Below are positions 30,834 through 42,101 of a stretch of DNA of 64,000 nt, one piece after another; position 1 is the stretch's first letter, and every line of letters begins with the position of its first letter. The stretch covers positions 99,685,001-99,749,000 of the forward strand of contig CM027379.1 in assembly GCA_015680905.1 (NCBI GenBank). Direction: 5' to 3'. This DNA is from Coptis chinensis. Taxonomy: Eukaryota > Streptophyta > Magnoliopsida > Ranunculales > Ranunculaceae. The translations under genes were made by a program, and so were the position numbers. The notes beneath the pieces are model-generated. The model saw nothing but the letters and a program-made list of their open reading frames with translations, was not told the origin of the DNA and ran no database searches.

Positions 30834-32465
30834 ATGTTCCCGAATTTCACACGCGTTTCAATGGTATTTTTCCTACCCTCTTTATTTACAATACTTTGAA
30901 CACAAAGCATGATTCTTGTTTTGGGGGGGGGGGCATAGAAACACGTGTAATTAAGGCATCTGTTAGGATATAGATATGTATAATATGCATTTGTTTTCTA
31001 GTTAAAGTTTCAAAAAATTCAAAAATATAAATAAATAAGTTTATGCTATACACTTAGGAATATTGGTATTGTTTTCTTTCTCTATGCTCTTAATAATCTA
31101 GAAGTCTCAATGTAGCTTTTTGCATCGAGAATAATTGTTAGAAACTTAGGTTAATATGTAGGTAATAATCTTTGCATCTATCTATAAATATATTACATGA
31201 GTATCTATGATTGTTAGCAGTAAGTTTCTGAAATCTAGGCTAGAGTACTTATTCTACAAATCCTGTGAGAATATAGCCTAAAGCCTTATATGAGCGAAAC
31301 ATTTGAGAAATGACACAAGGGAGAAGTAAAATCCGGATAGAGAAATCACACGTCCACTTGCTTGATCACTATGCCATATCCTAAGCGAGAATTTAGGCCC
31401 TCTTTGGATCGATATAGCCAGAAATTCAAACCTATGAATTATTTTCCGCTAGTCGCCCCTCTGAGCCTTTCTTTAGCCTTTCATAACCCACAAATCCTTA
31501 CCCTGTTACAAAACAAAACAAAATAAAAAATTCAACTTACCCAATATAGAATAAGTATGAGAATAGAATGAGTGAAGAAAGAAGAAGAGAAAAACATGTG
31601 TAAACAGAAATTAGTAGTTATTTTATCAAAAAAAAAATAGAAATAAATAAAAACTCCAAAAAATAGAATAAAAGGGAGTCAAAAGCCAAAGAAAAGAAAA
31701 AGAAAAATATGGCTAAGGATGGAAACAAAGTATAGAAGCAAAAGAAAATAACAAGGTTTTCTCTAAGTTACATAATATGAAAACTCTATTATCTCAGACT
31801 TGTCCTTTTGAATATCCATTTCCTTCCTTCTTAAACCATTTCCTAATCCCCGCATGACACCTAATAAAGACCTCTAGCTCAATTAGGATTAGGTTAGTGT
31901 GATAGTAAGTGGCGGATGTGTTTGATCGACTCCGGCTTCCTTGTTTGTCATTGAGATTGTAAGGTAAAGTGTGCCCACACTGCACACCGGAGTAATGATA
32001 AACTTGAGCGGAAAAAAATCGAGTGGTTTTGTCTTGACATTTATGTGAGGACCTACTTAAGGGCGCTATTCGAGTTTTTAAACGAACCTGCTAGGCATTT
32101 CATAGTATTACTCGTAGTATTTTTATATTTGTATCATAGATGATTAATTATTATGCATGTATTAGCTTAGGGTTTTGACTTAGTTATTCTTATTCAGTTG
32201 CTAGTGAGATGTATAGATAGTTGGGACATGAATGAGGAAACAATAGTTTTATTTCTTAGTCGTTGTAGTATAGTTGAAGTTTGTGAGTACCTTCACTGGA
32301 AAACTCTCACGAGGCTATAACTCGTCCACTAGGGAATTCCTAGTGGTTTAAGGCCTTGTTGCATATGGTCAATGCAATCACACTCAGCGAAACGAGAGTA
32401 GATAGAACTCCATTTTTGGTCACTTATTATAATTTCTCATCTTTGCTTGAGGACAAGCAAAATGC
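30834..32465 (+). other. Non-coding 3' block of the complete Athila-type element
   Basis: No ORF with support. A G-rich tract (TTGTTTTGGGGGGGGGGG, 30917-30933) sits about 60 bases after the acceptor, the third internal polypurine-like site. The remainder is collinear with 1367-2925 and, inverted, with 47897-46371, including GAGAATTTAGGCCCTCTTT (31387) and TTCACTGGAAAACTCTCACG (32293). Confidence 0.7.
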
Positions 32466-32480
32466 TGTTTGGGGGTGGTT
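32466..32480 (+). promoter_or_regulatory. Polypurine tract of the complete element
   Basis: TGTTTGGGGGTGGTT directly before the 3' LTR, preceded by GAGGACAAGCAAAATGC. Primer for plus-strand synthesis. Confidence 0.8.
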
Positions 32481-33963
32481 TGATAAGAGCCCAAAACTGT
32501 AGTTTTAACCACAATAGTCATACTTTTAGACCAATTATGTGAGTAATAATTAAGAGTTAACACCGATTCACGTGTTTTATGCATTTCAGGTTTCAAAGTC
32601 CATTATGTGTAGAAATGTGCCACTTTAGCGAGATAAAAGAGCAAAGGTCGGTTACTAAGGAGTTCCGTGATTAAAGGCCTAGATTCAAGAAGACAAAGCC
32701 TTCCTAAAGCCCAGTCAAAAGCTGAAAAGTCAACACGGGCAAAAACAACACACAAGTTTCAGCAGAACTTCCGATGGCCGTATCTTTGGACTCAGATCTC
32801 GGAATGGGGCCTACCTTATGTCAAAACAACCGGCTCGGAAAGAGCTTTCCAATGGTCCAAGCCTTGAACCAATCAGAGGAGCAAAAGTGGACGAAAAGTC
32901 TATTGAAGCCAACTGTAGCTGAAGAGGCCTTTTTGGACTGAAAATATTGGGTTTTGGGCCTGATTCTCTGGCCCAAAACATGGCTCCAAGCCCATGCACG
33001 ATTTTTGGATCTGGACATATAAAAACCAAAGCTTAGCTCTTTGTTAATGGTAGCTAGTTAGACCTAAAACAATATAGATAATTCTAGATCTAGTTTAATT
33101 AATTAAATTAAGTTTAGTTCCATTTTCAATTCTTGTTTTAGATTAAGTCTTTGAATCATTGTTCTTGATTGATTAGATAAATAAAATAGTTATTTTATCA
33201 ATTTCGAATTGTGTTATTTCAATCTATTAGATCTAGTTTTAATTATTGTTGGTTACCATTTCTTAGTTGTTAATTAGAATTTAATTATCGTTTAGTTTAG
33301 ATTAGTAAATTTCGAATCTTGATAATATGTTTAGTTTAGATTCATATGGGAATGATTATGAATGATTCAAGGCTAAAACCTCCATTAGAGGGGTTGATGA
33401 AGCCTTGATGAAAACTTAGTGTTATAGTGTAGAAGCATTGTAGAATCTATTCCAATCTAGAAGGTCATGATTAAGCCATGAGAATGGGTGGGCGACCTCA
33501 CATGCTAGTTAGTACTTTCGTAGAAATGCCATGAACACTAGGGATTAGAACTCGAATTTCTTGCCGTAAGAACGTAAGAATCAAGATACAAGAATCTATG
33601 CTAGGCTATTAAGTTGGATTCGAGGTGGATTCAATTCCCCTCTAATCCTTTATCTAGATTCAAAACAATCATATTTCCATAGCATTCGTAGTTAGATTCA
33701 AGATAATCAATTTCATATAGGTATCGTAGTATAACACACCTTCGTAAAGCTCTCATTAGACTTAAAAATGACTAATTAGATTAGAAACAATTCTATGCTA
33801 GAGCACTAGGAGTGGAACGAACTTCCTACTCCACTATATCTCATAGGATTGAGAGTAGAGAAATCTTTGATAAGCATATAGCATCATAAATAGTTTTAGT
33901 TTACTTACGTTTTGAGTTTCATCGTTTATTTCGTAGGTAAGCTATTCAATTTTATCATTATCA
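32481..33963 (+). mobile_element. 3' LTR of the complete Athila-type element
   Basis: 1483 bp, same ends as the 5' LTR. TATAAAAA at 33018-33025. Differences from the 5' LTR that I can see include a three-base shortening at about 32511 and an insertion of ACAA near 32693, plus single substitutions. Confidence 0.92.
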
Positions 33964-34200
33964 GCTATCGTATTGAAATCCCCAAATAATAACCAAGGAC
34001 CAAGAACTAATTAAACCAGCAAAACTCATAATATCATCCCACACTGCTTTCCTCTTACAAGAATAAGGATTACCACATACAAAAGTAAAAAACCATTCTA
34101 TACTAGAATTAACATTTGAATTTTTACCTATGATATGGTTCAAATGTGCTCCCATAATTTTCTCTCCTCCAGAACTTCTTTCAGATGTTTCCACCTCTTC
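33964..34200 (-). pseudogene. LINE copy B: endonuclease (EN) remnant of ORF2
   Basis: Minus strand reads SIEWFFTFVCGNPYSCKRKA, VWDDIMSFAGLISSWSLVII and then WGFQYDS. This is the 'F.YG....+R+.LW.......PWLV.GDFN' block of L1-type endonucleases with the central Asp of GDFN lost. It continues across the Athila insertion to SLDEKHGG at 19143-19120. The N-terminal EN motifs (N, E) are absent. Confidence 0.75.
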
Positions 34201-35140
34201 ACTATCATCCGACCCTGTATCAGTAGAGTGCTCTTTCCTAGCATCGCTCTCATAGTCGCAGATTCCAAACTAGGATCTCCATAAGCAAAATAGGGTGGAT
34301 CACTGGTAGAGTACTTTTCTTCAGATTCACTATACTCCACAAAGTCATCTCCTCCACTATCATCTGACCCAGTGCTTGATCCTCTCTCCTCTACCCTAGA
34401 CCCTTCAGAATCACTTCCTTTTTTACTTTGGCTCTCCAAACCTTCACTGCTTTCCTCCGATGGTACGAACTCAAACACACTATTGTAATACCCAGACTTG
34501 TTTTTGAAAAAGAGATGAGCATATCTTGGATCCCAAGAATTCCTCATAACTTCCCCTCCACTTTTACTCTGTTCCATGTCCCTTGATTTTGGTTTCTTGC
34601 TGCTAGCATTATCCGAGCCCTCAATACTTGACTCTATAACCACCACTTCTCTTGCTTTGATCTATATTCCTTTCTGATATGTAACCATCATTTTCTTACT
34701 CTCCTTTACTTCATCTTGCTCATCATACCCTTCCATCTTCCTATTGTTTCTCTGTTCCACAGTGTTTAGCTTTGACTCCTCCTTTTTCTCCTGCAAACCA
34801 TCTTCCTAGTGTCTTCTAATTTTTCTAGCTTCCTTATCATCCACCTTTTTCATATTTTTTTTTTGTCTTTACCCTTACTTCCTTGTTGATCCAATGGAAA
34901 AATGTCCCTTGCCTTCACCATTTTTCACTTTTTTGCGTGCACTTGGTATGCCTTTAGCTCTAATAACTCAGCTTCATTCAAATCTAGAGGACGCTTGGAA
35001 GTTTGACATTTCCCCTTCGAGATATTTTCTTCCAGCGAGATTTCTGACCCAAGCCAATTATTCACAATGCTGTCAGGGCACACTTCCACCTCGAGCTCCC
35101 CTCTTCTGCCAACCTCACAATTTCCCACATTTTCTAACAT

Positions 35141-35180
<40 letters not shown>

Positions 35181-35454
35181 CTTACAAGCTTCATGGGTAA
35201 TTCTCTTGAAACTTCTATTTTTTTTTTTTTCCCTACAAATTGCCTTCTCGTTACACACACAACCCTTAAATAGTAAACAGAGAGTCTAAGCCCTCTCGGT
35301 CTTGAGTCACCCTAGTTTTGTAAGGGTTCGCACCTACCCCCTCAGGTTCAACTATTGTGTCCATCCTTGCATCCGGTTCAGGCTCTACACAATCTTGTAC
35401 CCATTCCTCTAGATGTAGCCTATCCAGAACAACTTCAAACTTTGATTTTTGCAT
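34140..35454 (-). pseudogene. LINE copy B: ORF1-like / linker region
   Basis: Overlapping minus-strand frames give a consistent hydrophilic protein: MQKSKFEVVLDRLHLEEWVQ (from 35454), an Arg-Glu run caused by a CT microsatellite, ISLEENISKGKCQTSKRPLD, a Lys-rich part, then a Ser/Glu/Asp-rich segment (34646-34200; SEESSEGLESQSKKGSDSEG). It lies just upstream of the endonuclease remnant. No RRM or zinc knuckle is recognised, so assignment to ORF1 rests on position; a captured host fragment is possible. Two or three in-frame stops. Confidence 0.4.
35141..35177. repeat. (CT)n microsatellite
   Basis: An ACTCTCTC run of about 18 dinucleotides, followed at 35219-35231 by a T-run. Inside the LINE ORF1-like frame it encodes alternating Arg-Glu on the minus strand. 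Confidence 0.9.
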
Positions 35455-36280
35455 CTTCCAAACACGAGTCTAACTCTTCATGGTGCAAATACATACCCAC
35501 CAAATTGATATTGATTTTTGCATCTTCAAAATACGACCACCCATTACTGCTACTAAAAGATTTGAATCAAGGTGCAAACAATCGAATTGCGAGCTCTAAT
35601 TTTGCAACAATGAAGGTAATTTACGATGAATTTTGAACATTTTATTGAGTCTATATGCATATATAGATAATTTTGCAACTCATTTGATTTTGAAATGTGG
35701 AATTCTTGTACTTTTTTTTTGAAGTACGAAATCAACGTCTGAAGAAATAGTTGAGGAAATATGATAGACTTTGTTTTGTTTAATAATGCTGCACACTTGT
35801 TCATTTGAGTTGCTATCAATGTTGCTTCCCTCTCCTCTTTTTATTCTTTTTGTTAGTGAGCTTGGATACTCTGTAGTATAAGAATTTGAGCTATCATATA
35901 TATAATACAAGTATTTGCTGGGAATGTGGTGGGCATGGTGGTAGTGGCAGTGATGGTGCTAATGGTGGTGTTGGATCTGAGGTGTCGTGTGGAAGTAGTG
36001 GAGGTAATGAAAGTTGGACACTAGTCATTAGTCTCTCTAGTACATAACTCATAATAGAAGCAGACCCAACACACCTAAGACAACATATTGGCAGGTAATA
36101 AGTTCCTGTCTTTCCTCGCCACCATATTCCAGTATCATGAATCACGTACTACACTACTTAAAACCTGACGTAATGACCTTTTATTCCTCTTTTTCCACTT
36201 TCCATGAGCTTTCATTGATGTGAAAACTTTGTTGTTTCAACTCTCCTGAATTAGTATATATTTGAGTTGTTGACCGCAGG
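35455..36280 (+). other. Region upstream of the GRF exon; possible earlier exon at ~35905-36030
   Basis: At 35913 a plus frame reads CWECGGHGGSGSDGANGGVG followed by more Gly/Ser, preceded by a possible acceptor (AATACAAG). A Cys-x2-Cys-like start with a Gly-rich linker would suit the zinc-finger protein in the next exon. A repeated TGATTTTTGCATCTTC (35441 and 35510) lies in the left part. Everything else appears non-coding. Confidence 0.3.
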
Positions 36281-36807
36281 TTGAATCTCAATTGTGTGAT
36301 CAACTTGGACACTCAACTATTGAGTGCCAATTTATGTGCTCTCCTTGTAAGGAAGCTGCATGTGATGGTATCCGATTGTTGGGCATATCGCAAACAACAA
36401 AGAATATGGGAAGGAAGTACTTGAAGTGCCAGCATTCGACATGTAGAAGTTATCTGCAATGGTTCGATGAAGCTGTTTCTGAAAAAAATTATAGGATTGG
36501 ATCAAACTCATCAACAAATGAATGCTTTAAGTGTGGTCAAGCAGGCCATTGGATGGCAGAGTGCCCTTGGGTAGACTGTCATTGCATTCAAAATGACTGT
36601 AAGGGAAGGAGGACTGTAAAAACTACCAAGTATGGATTAAATGTAGGAAAGAAGTACTTGAAATGTGAGAGCTGCAAGGGATTTGAATGGCTTGAAGATG
36701 CACTGAAGAGGGAGTCAAGAAAGAAGAAAACTACTTTGACTGCAGAACCCATCGTTACACTAAAAATGACTCTGTCAAAATTTTCAAAACTCAATATAAA
36801 TGGATGA
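36281..36807 (+). CDS. Last exon of a GRF/CCHC zinc-finger protein (C-terminal fragment)
   Basis: After a GACCGCAG acceptor an open frame of about 175 codons runs to TGA 36805-36807. It holds half a CCHC knuckle (CDQLGHSTIEC), whose first Cys reads as Ser. A GRF-type finger follows (CSPCKEAACDG, NMGRKYLKCQHSTC, LQWFDEA), then a complete CCHC knuckle (CFKCGQAGHWMAEC, 36523-36564). A second GRF-type finger is next (CHCIQNDCKG, NVGKKYLKCESCKGFEWLED) and a basic tail. GRF fingers bind single-stranded DNA/RNA. GRF plus CCHC at the C-terminus is the arrangement of plant topoisomerase III alpha as I recall it, but no topoisomerase domain is in the window. It is open and well preserved compared with its surroundings, so it may be a functional gene end or a captured fragment. 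Confidence 0.6.
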
Positions 36808-37257
36808 ACATGTACTCAAAATTGTATGTAAGGCTAGTTCATTGTATGTAAAACTAGTTCCTCCCGTGTACTCTATTTGAAACTCAAGTTGCTTTACTCC
36901 CTTGTACTTTTTCCTTAGTTAAATTAATTTCCTTAAGTTTGTCAAAAATTTTCCTTGTAAACTAAGGAAACTCGAGTATGTTAGAAAATTTCCATCAATT
37001 TTGAGTAACTCTAGTCAGTTTACTCCAATTTGTTGTGGTTTTGGACTTTTGGCTTGTGTTGGATTATTTTGGCCTGTTCAATTACATATCCTTCTATCAA
37101 GTAGACTATGAACGAGGCAATCTAAGAAGAAAAAGATGGAATTGAAAAAGTATGTCATCGAGCTCCAAGTGCAAAATGAGTCAAGCCGAGTTGAGCTCGA
37201 GCTATTAGTAGCACTGGACGAGTTGAGATTCAGCTTCAATATTAAGCTCGAACAATG
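36808..37257 (+). other. Possible 3' UTR and intergenic sequence
   Basis: Contains a short repeat (ATTGTATGTAA...CTAGTTC twice, 36820-36860). 37130-37250 holds GAGCTCGAGCT-rich sequence (AGCCGAGTTGAGCTCGAGCT) just before the palindrome array. No ORF supported. Confidence 0.4.
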
Positions 37258-37432
37258 ATTGGACTATGAACAATGATTGTTCATAGTCATGAGCTATGAA
37301 CATTCTTTGTTCATATCACAATTGGACTATGAACAGTGATTGTTCATAGTTCGGTAGCTATGAACAATGAGTGTTCATAGTCCATACTATACGTACTATG
37401 AACAATCAATGTTCATAGTCATGAACTATGGC
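37258..37432. repeat. Palindrome array, fourth cluster
   Basis: Same units as at 11027 but in opposite order (GTTCATATCACAATTGGACT, GTTCATAGTTCGGTAGCTAT), so the array is inverted relative to 11027 and 17041. Three units, ending CATGAACTATGGCC. Confidence 0.85.
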
Positions 37433-38584
37433 CATACGAGGCAATAATTTGTAAAATATCGATATCGGTTTGCTAAAAAACTGGCATATATCGTCATATT
37501 TTGTGGCAGTGCAGGACTATAACATAATATATATCTCATACATCAAAGTTATGTCACTCCCTGTGACATAATACATTGACTTTTCATATTCGGAACTCTA
37601 CTTCCGAGCAGACACATTGGTACGTGTATGGCACCAACAGTGTCATACCCCAAACTCCAATCTCACATTTGGCTCTGTTCGACTCTTTAGCGCCGAACAG
37701 AAGAATTTCAACATATATGATCCACACTAGCAACAATTTGTATAATAGTTAAATGGAAGAGTAACATGTATGATGTATCTTATCAAAACGGTGAGTGGTT
37801 CAAACAATTATACCTAGGCCTAACAATTAATCTGTAACCAAATTTGTTTATCCTTTTTTGTTTGTATTTCAAACTTTTTAATCTTCATTTACTAGACTAA
37901 GATCAAGTGCAAACTTTTGGACACTTCGAATGAAATATCAGCAGAGTACAATTGTCCATTTTGTTCTCCTTTCGTCTCCATAATACCGAACAGGTAGTAT
38001 AATTTCCACATATGTCAGAAGCAGTGTCATACTCCACTGACATATCTCTGGCCAACAACAATTACAAGAAAAATTAGTTGCATCCGCTATATAAATTCCT
38101 CTAATAACTTATGCAGTTTAACAACATTAAGGATCTTGAATGAACAAAAAGAGCATAAATCCCAAAAAAGAAATGAGGAAAAACAGCAACATTCACAACC
38201 ATTCCTGCAGTGGTGTGTTCCTTTAGTAAATATTTTACATGGGTTCATGCAGCTACACAAAATTAAAATTTAAGCAGGTAATTGTTGGATGTGATCACCT
38301 ACCTGCTTGCATGTCCTGATCAAGTAACATATTCATGCATTGACACCAAAATATTCATCCACATTACACACACAGTACATAACACGGTACATTGAAATTG
38401 GAATGGTGCATATCCCAACTTCAATCCTGCTACATAGTCTTTGAAATATTACATGGATAGTGTGGCAAAATATGACATAACATACATCCCTAGTTTCCAA
38501 AATCATTGCATCCACATGTTGAAGTTAATAAGAGTTTTTAAAAGCACATGATGAGGGTCCCCAAACAGTCAAAACTTCCCAAAG
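37433..38584. other. AT-rich region behind the Ulp1-like gene, no gene seen
   Basis: Short repeated phrases such as CAGTGTCATAC (37649, 38022) and GACATAA(T)AC suggest old duplication. Two motifs of TTC/GGAA type flank a GTTCG pair (CGGAACTCTACTTCCGAG, 37588). I cannot assign it. It may be the 3' flank or the terminal part of an element carrying the protease-like gene. Confidence 0.3.
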
Positions 38585-41221
38585 TTACATATTGTCCAGC
38601 TGTGGTTGTGATTTGTTCAACTCGGACATCACCATCTCGACGACAATTTTATGCCGGATATATGGCATGTCCACCTACAAGTTGGCATATACAGTCATGC
38701 ATAGTCAAAATGGATGTGTGAATAAATAAAACCATGGTGCTTTTGAACAATTAAATTAAGTAACTACCTGTGAAAACTCTTCGGAGAGTTTGTGACCATC
38801 CCAAAGCTGCATATACTTCATCATGAAGACTCCACAATTGAATCTACATAGAGACAGATAGTTTAGTAACTCTACAAGCCAAGGTTGTTGTTGCAAATTT
38901 ACACTTGAAATAAATTGAGATTACCCATTCAGCTGTTGTTGAACATTATCGATCAACTGTTCAATCTTTCAGTCTTTAACTGTACAGCTCCCAGTGAACT
39001 CATCTCCAAGTAGAGTCAGGATGCGATGCCTGTAGGTAACCTAATAAAGCAAACACAAAAGTAAGTCATGGCATTGGCAAAACTCAGGACATGTTGTAAA
39101 AATTATGATCACATAATTGGTCATTAGCATATATCGTACCACTCTCTTCATTGATTTCTCCTCTCCCTATATTCGTGCTAGACTAGTTAGGGAATCCAGA
39201 ATGACAACTCTCCTCTGTTCAGGTGCAAAGACATACAGCCACCAATGGTAATTGTTCACAACTGGCACGAACCACTACACACTCATATCGAAAAGTAATT
39301 AGTTGAAGCTTCTGCTTTGTACTTAGACATACATATCAAATTATATTCAATTATCTTATACTATACCACATCGTGTATTGCAAAATTATCTTACTAAGCG
39401 ATATCCGTGGATCGGGTGATCCAGTTGGATCGCCCGTGATTCTTCTAGGAGGTCAATATCCTCTGATTCAGTCTCCTACAAAATATTTTGGAAATTGAAA
39501 ACCATGCACGGATGCGCAAAATAGACATGAAGAGTGAAGATTGGTCAACAAGTAATTAATATTGTCATATATATATATGGGCATTCATCACTATAAATTA
39601 CATCTCTATTAATATCACTATAGTGCTTGACTATTGAGTCCATGTCTCATTTATTCTCAAAAAATTTGATTTCTGCTTGATACCTTAACTGCAGTCTCCC
39701 CCATGATCATGGCAGGATAGTAGTAGCTCCGACCTATGGTGGAAGTTGAGGGCTTTTCCTTGTCATTTAGGTATGCACACCAAGCAAAGACTATCTTCGA
39801 CAAATATAAGAATAGGCACCAAATAACTATTATATTAGAGCAACACTAGTAGTTTAAAAGGAAATAAATTGAACATTAATTGCGGTGATCAACATACAAA
39901 GCTTGTCACGCCAGTATTCCCTAGTAGGCATCTAAATGTACTTCGTGTCTCTTGCCACCTTGTGAAATGCACAATGAAGTCCCTACAACCAAGAAATTAA
40001 GGCATTTGAATTAGTGGATGAGATAATTAGCATTTAAAAAAAATGTCATAAGGACGAGACCCTTTACCTCGAGTTGGCAGACGGTGAAAATATCCATAGG
40101 AAGAAGTTAGCTTCTTTAGTGATCAATGACTTGTGTGGCTTCAACCATTCCTTCTTCAAATTCTTGAAAGGAGAATCTTCAATATCAGTGTCAGGTTGAG
40201 CCTAGAAAAGAAAACAAATTTTAATGTTAATTTATCATTCACCTATATACAAATATTTTGTGTATGGCGAAGTGAGGATACCTCCAGATCGATAACCACT
40301 TTCATTTTCTTTACAGACTTTGGAGGTGATTTAAACAGTTGTCTGCCTTTTTTAACAAAAATAGGAGTCTTGAAGCTTTCCTTTTCGTAAGAAGAGGCAC
40401 TTATAATGTTAATATCATCTTCCAATATTGGTGTCCCTTTGTCTTTAACCAATTCAGAAAATTGCTTTCTCAGCTATGCAAACTCTGCCATCAGTTGAGC
40501 AACATCTTCCATCAGTTCACAAACCGCAGCACCTAAAGTACCTTTCACTTCTTTCAATTCGTTTTGGACTTCCCACAACTGAGCTTGAACTGAGTTGACT
40601 CTATCATACAGGTTGTATGTTTCAGTCCTTACTTTGTGTTGCTCTGCATCTTTGATGCGGAACATGTAAAAAACATAACAACACTAGTCAAGATAAAATA
40701 TTTATGCCATATATACACAGAAGACTTGCGAAAGAAACCAACTTGTTAGCTATGTATAGCAATCTAATACATGGTAGTTGACAAGTAGGAATATGAATTT
40801 GGTACACTAAAGTCTAGAAAAAAATTATGAACACTTCACCAAAATAAGATTTTCTCATAAAAATAGGTAGTGCTTCTCTACTAGATATGGTACTAAAACA
40901 CATACACATATGATTCACACTTTGCTTCTAATTAATGTCACACTTTGCCAAGGATAATGAAGCAACATACCAAAAGGCTATCACTTTAGTGTCTAAAAGT
41001 ATGTAACTAAAATTGTAAGTGTGAAACTTTTGTTGTTACAGCTGATCTAGAAGATGACCATACGTGTGATAAAGAGAATATGTAAAAATGAAGTAACTTT
41101 GCAATCATATGTAATAACAACTGCAATATGCCAATACATCTATTCATCATCTTCCCCACTGAGATACGTACACAAGAAGCATAAAAATATTAAATATCAA
41201 CTTACATTTTCGGATCGCCAT
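38585..41221 (-). pseudogene. Ulp1/SUMO-protease-like (C48) gene, ten exons, with in-frame stops
   Basis: Ulp1 proteases process SUMO or release it from targets. Exons by GT-AG and phase: 41221-41206, 40649-40282, 40201-40068, 39982-39898, 39794-39684, 39475-39395, 39274-39140, 39040-38925, 38843-38768, 38674-38585 (TAA). Exon 2 encodes a coiled coil, a Lys-rich segment and SPPKSVKKMKVVIDLE. Exon 7 has the catalytic His (NNYHWWLYVF) and Asp (VVILDSL). Exon 9 has the Cys (FNCGVFMMKYMQLWDG). Phases join correctly at exons 1-2-3 and 6-7-8-9-10. Stops interrupt exon 2 (TAG after AEFA), exon 7 (TAG after LARI) and exon 8 (TGA after VKD), and the frame fails at exon 3-4. Such genes are often carried by plant Mutator-like elements; I see no transposase here. 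Expression is unknown. Confidence 0.75.
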
Positions 41222-42101
41222 TGTTGATTTCTCTGTTTCAAAATTGAAACTTTAATTTTGGAGTGTGATGAAGTACTGAAGTGAAGTTGTGAGAATGAGA
41301 ACTAGTGATTAGTCAAGGATGAGTGGGCCTAAGAGGGGCACTTTTTACAAAGGGTTGTATGGTTCAGATGATGATTCTTCACCCCAAGGGGGCAAGTCCG
41401 CTGTGAGAAGTTTGTGAATGGATGTGGCATTTAATGCTAGGCGCAAAGAAGAACAAAGTTGATGGGAAATGTTTATGTTGGTACTGATGCAATGCTAACG
41501 GGTGCACGATCTAACTTGATTACACTTATCTAAATGAAGGAAAATGTGCCAGCAAACAATCTCATCTAAAGTACTTCCCACATGGTCTTCATATAAGTTA
41601 CTAGCTAGGTCAGTAGATCATTTGGTGCCTGCTGTTGCATATCATTCTATAATTTTGATTGTAATGATTACATGTCCAATTACATACTTCCTATTTTCTG
41701 CATATGTCAGTTAACTAGAACCACTTACCATGTCTTAACCTAACACGCACCCAAAATGCCAATCCTTTTGACATACACTCTCTTCCTAATTGAAATCGTA
41801 CATATGAATGCTCTACTCTTAGCATAGTTTATATGTTGGTGATGGCAAAATAGATACTCATGAGACTAGTCAAAATTGAGTGACCATTTCTTTAGATTAA
41901 ATCAAACTCATAAACAAGAGTTAGGCATAAGAGGATCATAGGCATTATCTTAAGTTATGCACATACATGCATTCCTTCAAAATTAAACATACATGACAAA
42001 ATTCAATTGATAAATTCATTTCGAGAAATAATCATATATAATTCGAGATCCTGCACAAAAATTATAAGGTTTTCGGTTTAGGGCCTATATACAGTCTATA
42101 C
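41222..42101. other. Upstream region of the Ulp1-like gene
   Basis: Would contain its promoter (minus strand). No TATA box at a convincing distance and no other ORF. From 41700 onward it is AT-rich intergenic. Confidence 0.35.

Larger units (their letters stand above)
19144..33963 (+). mobile_element. Complete Athila-type Ty3/gypsy retrotransposon (14,820 bp)
   Basis: Two LTRs (19144-20627 and 32481-33963) bound the element. A perfect GCTAT duplication flanks it (19139-19143 and 33964-33968), and joining the flanks restores the LINE endonuclease frame. Order: LTR, primer-binding site, GC-rich leader, gag, protease, RT, RNase H, integrase, ORF1, ORF2, non-coding block, polypurine tract, LTR. 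The LTRs differ only by scattered substitutions and small indels, yet every ORF is broken, so the copy is relatively recent but not autonomous. The gag wording, PBS and downstream ORFs are those of the Athila lineage (established knowledge). Confidence 0.93.

Noticed and set aside
34894-35289. Plus-strand 131-codon frame with a Ser-Leu repeat
   Set aside because: It is produced by the (CT)n run; the minus strand carries the LINE-like frame, and the plus frame has no domain character.
37433-38584. Terminal inverted repeat of a Mutator-like element around the Ulp1-like gene
   Set aside because: I looked for a matching inverted arm in 41222-42101 and could not find one by eye, so the carrier element remains unproven.
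41222-42060. tRNA or snRNA genes in the intergenic parts
   Set aside because: No cloverleaf-like A and B box pairs or U-snRNA promoter elements recognised anywhere in the window.
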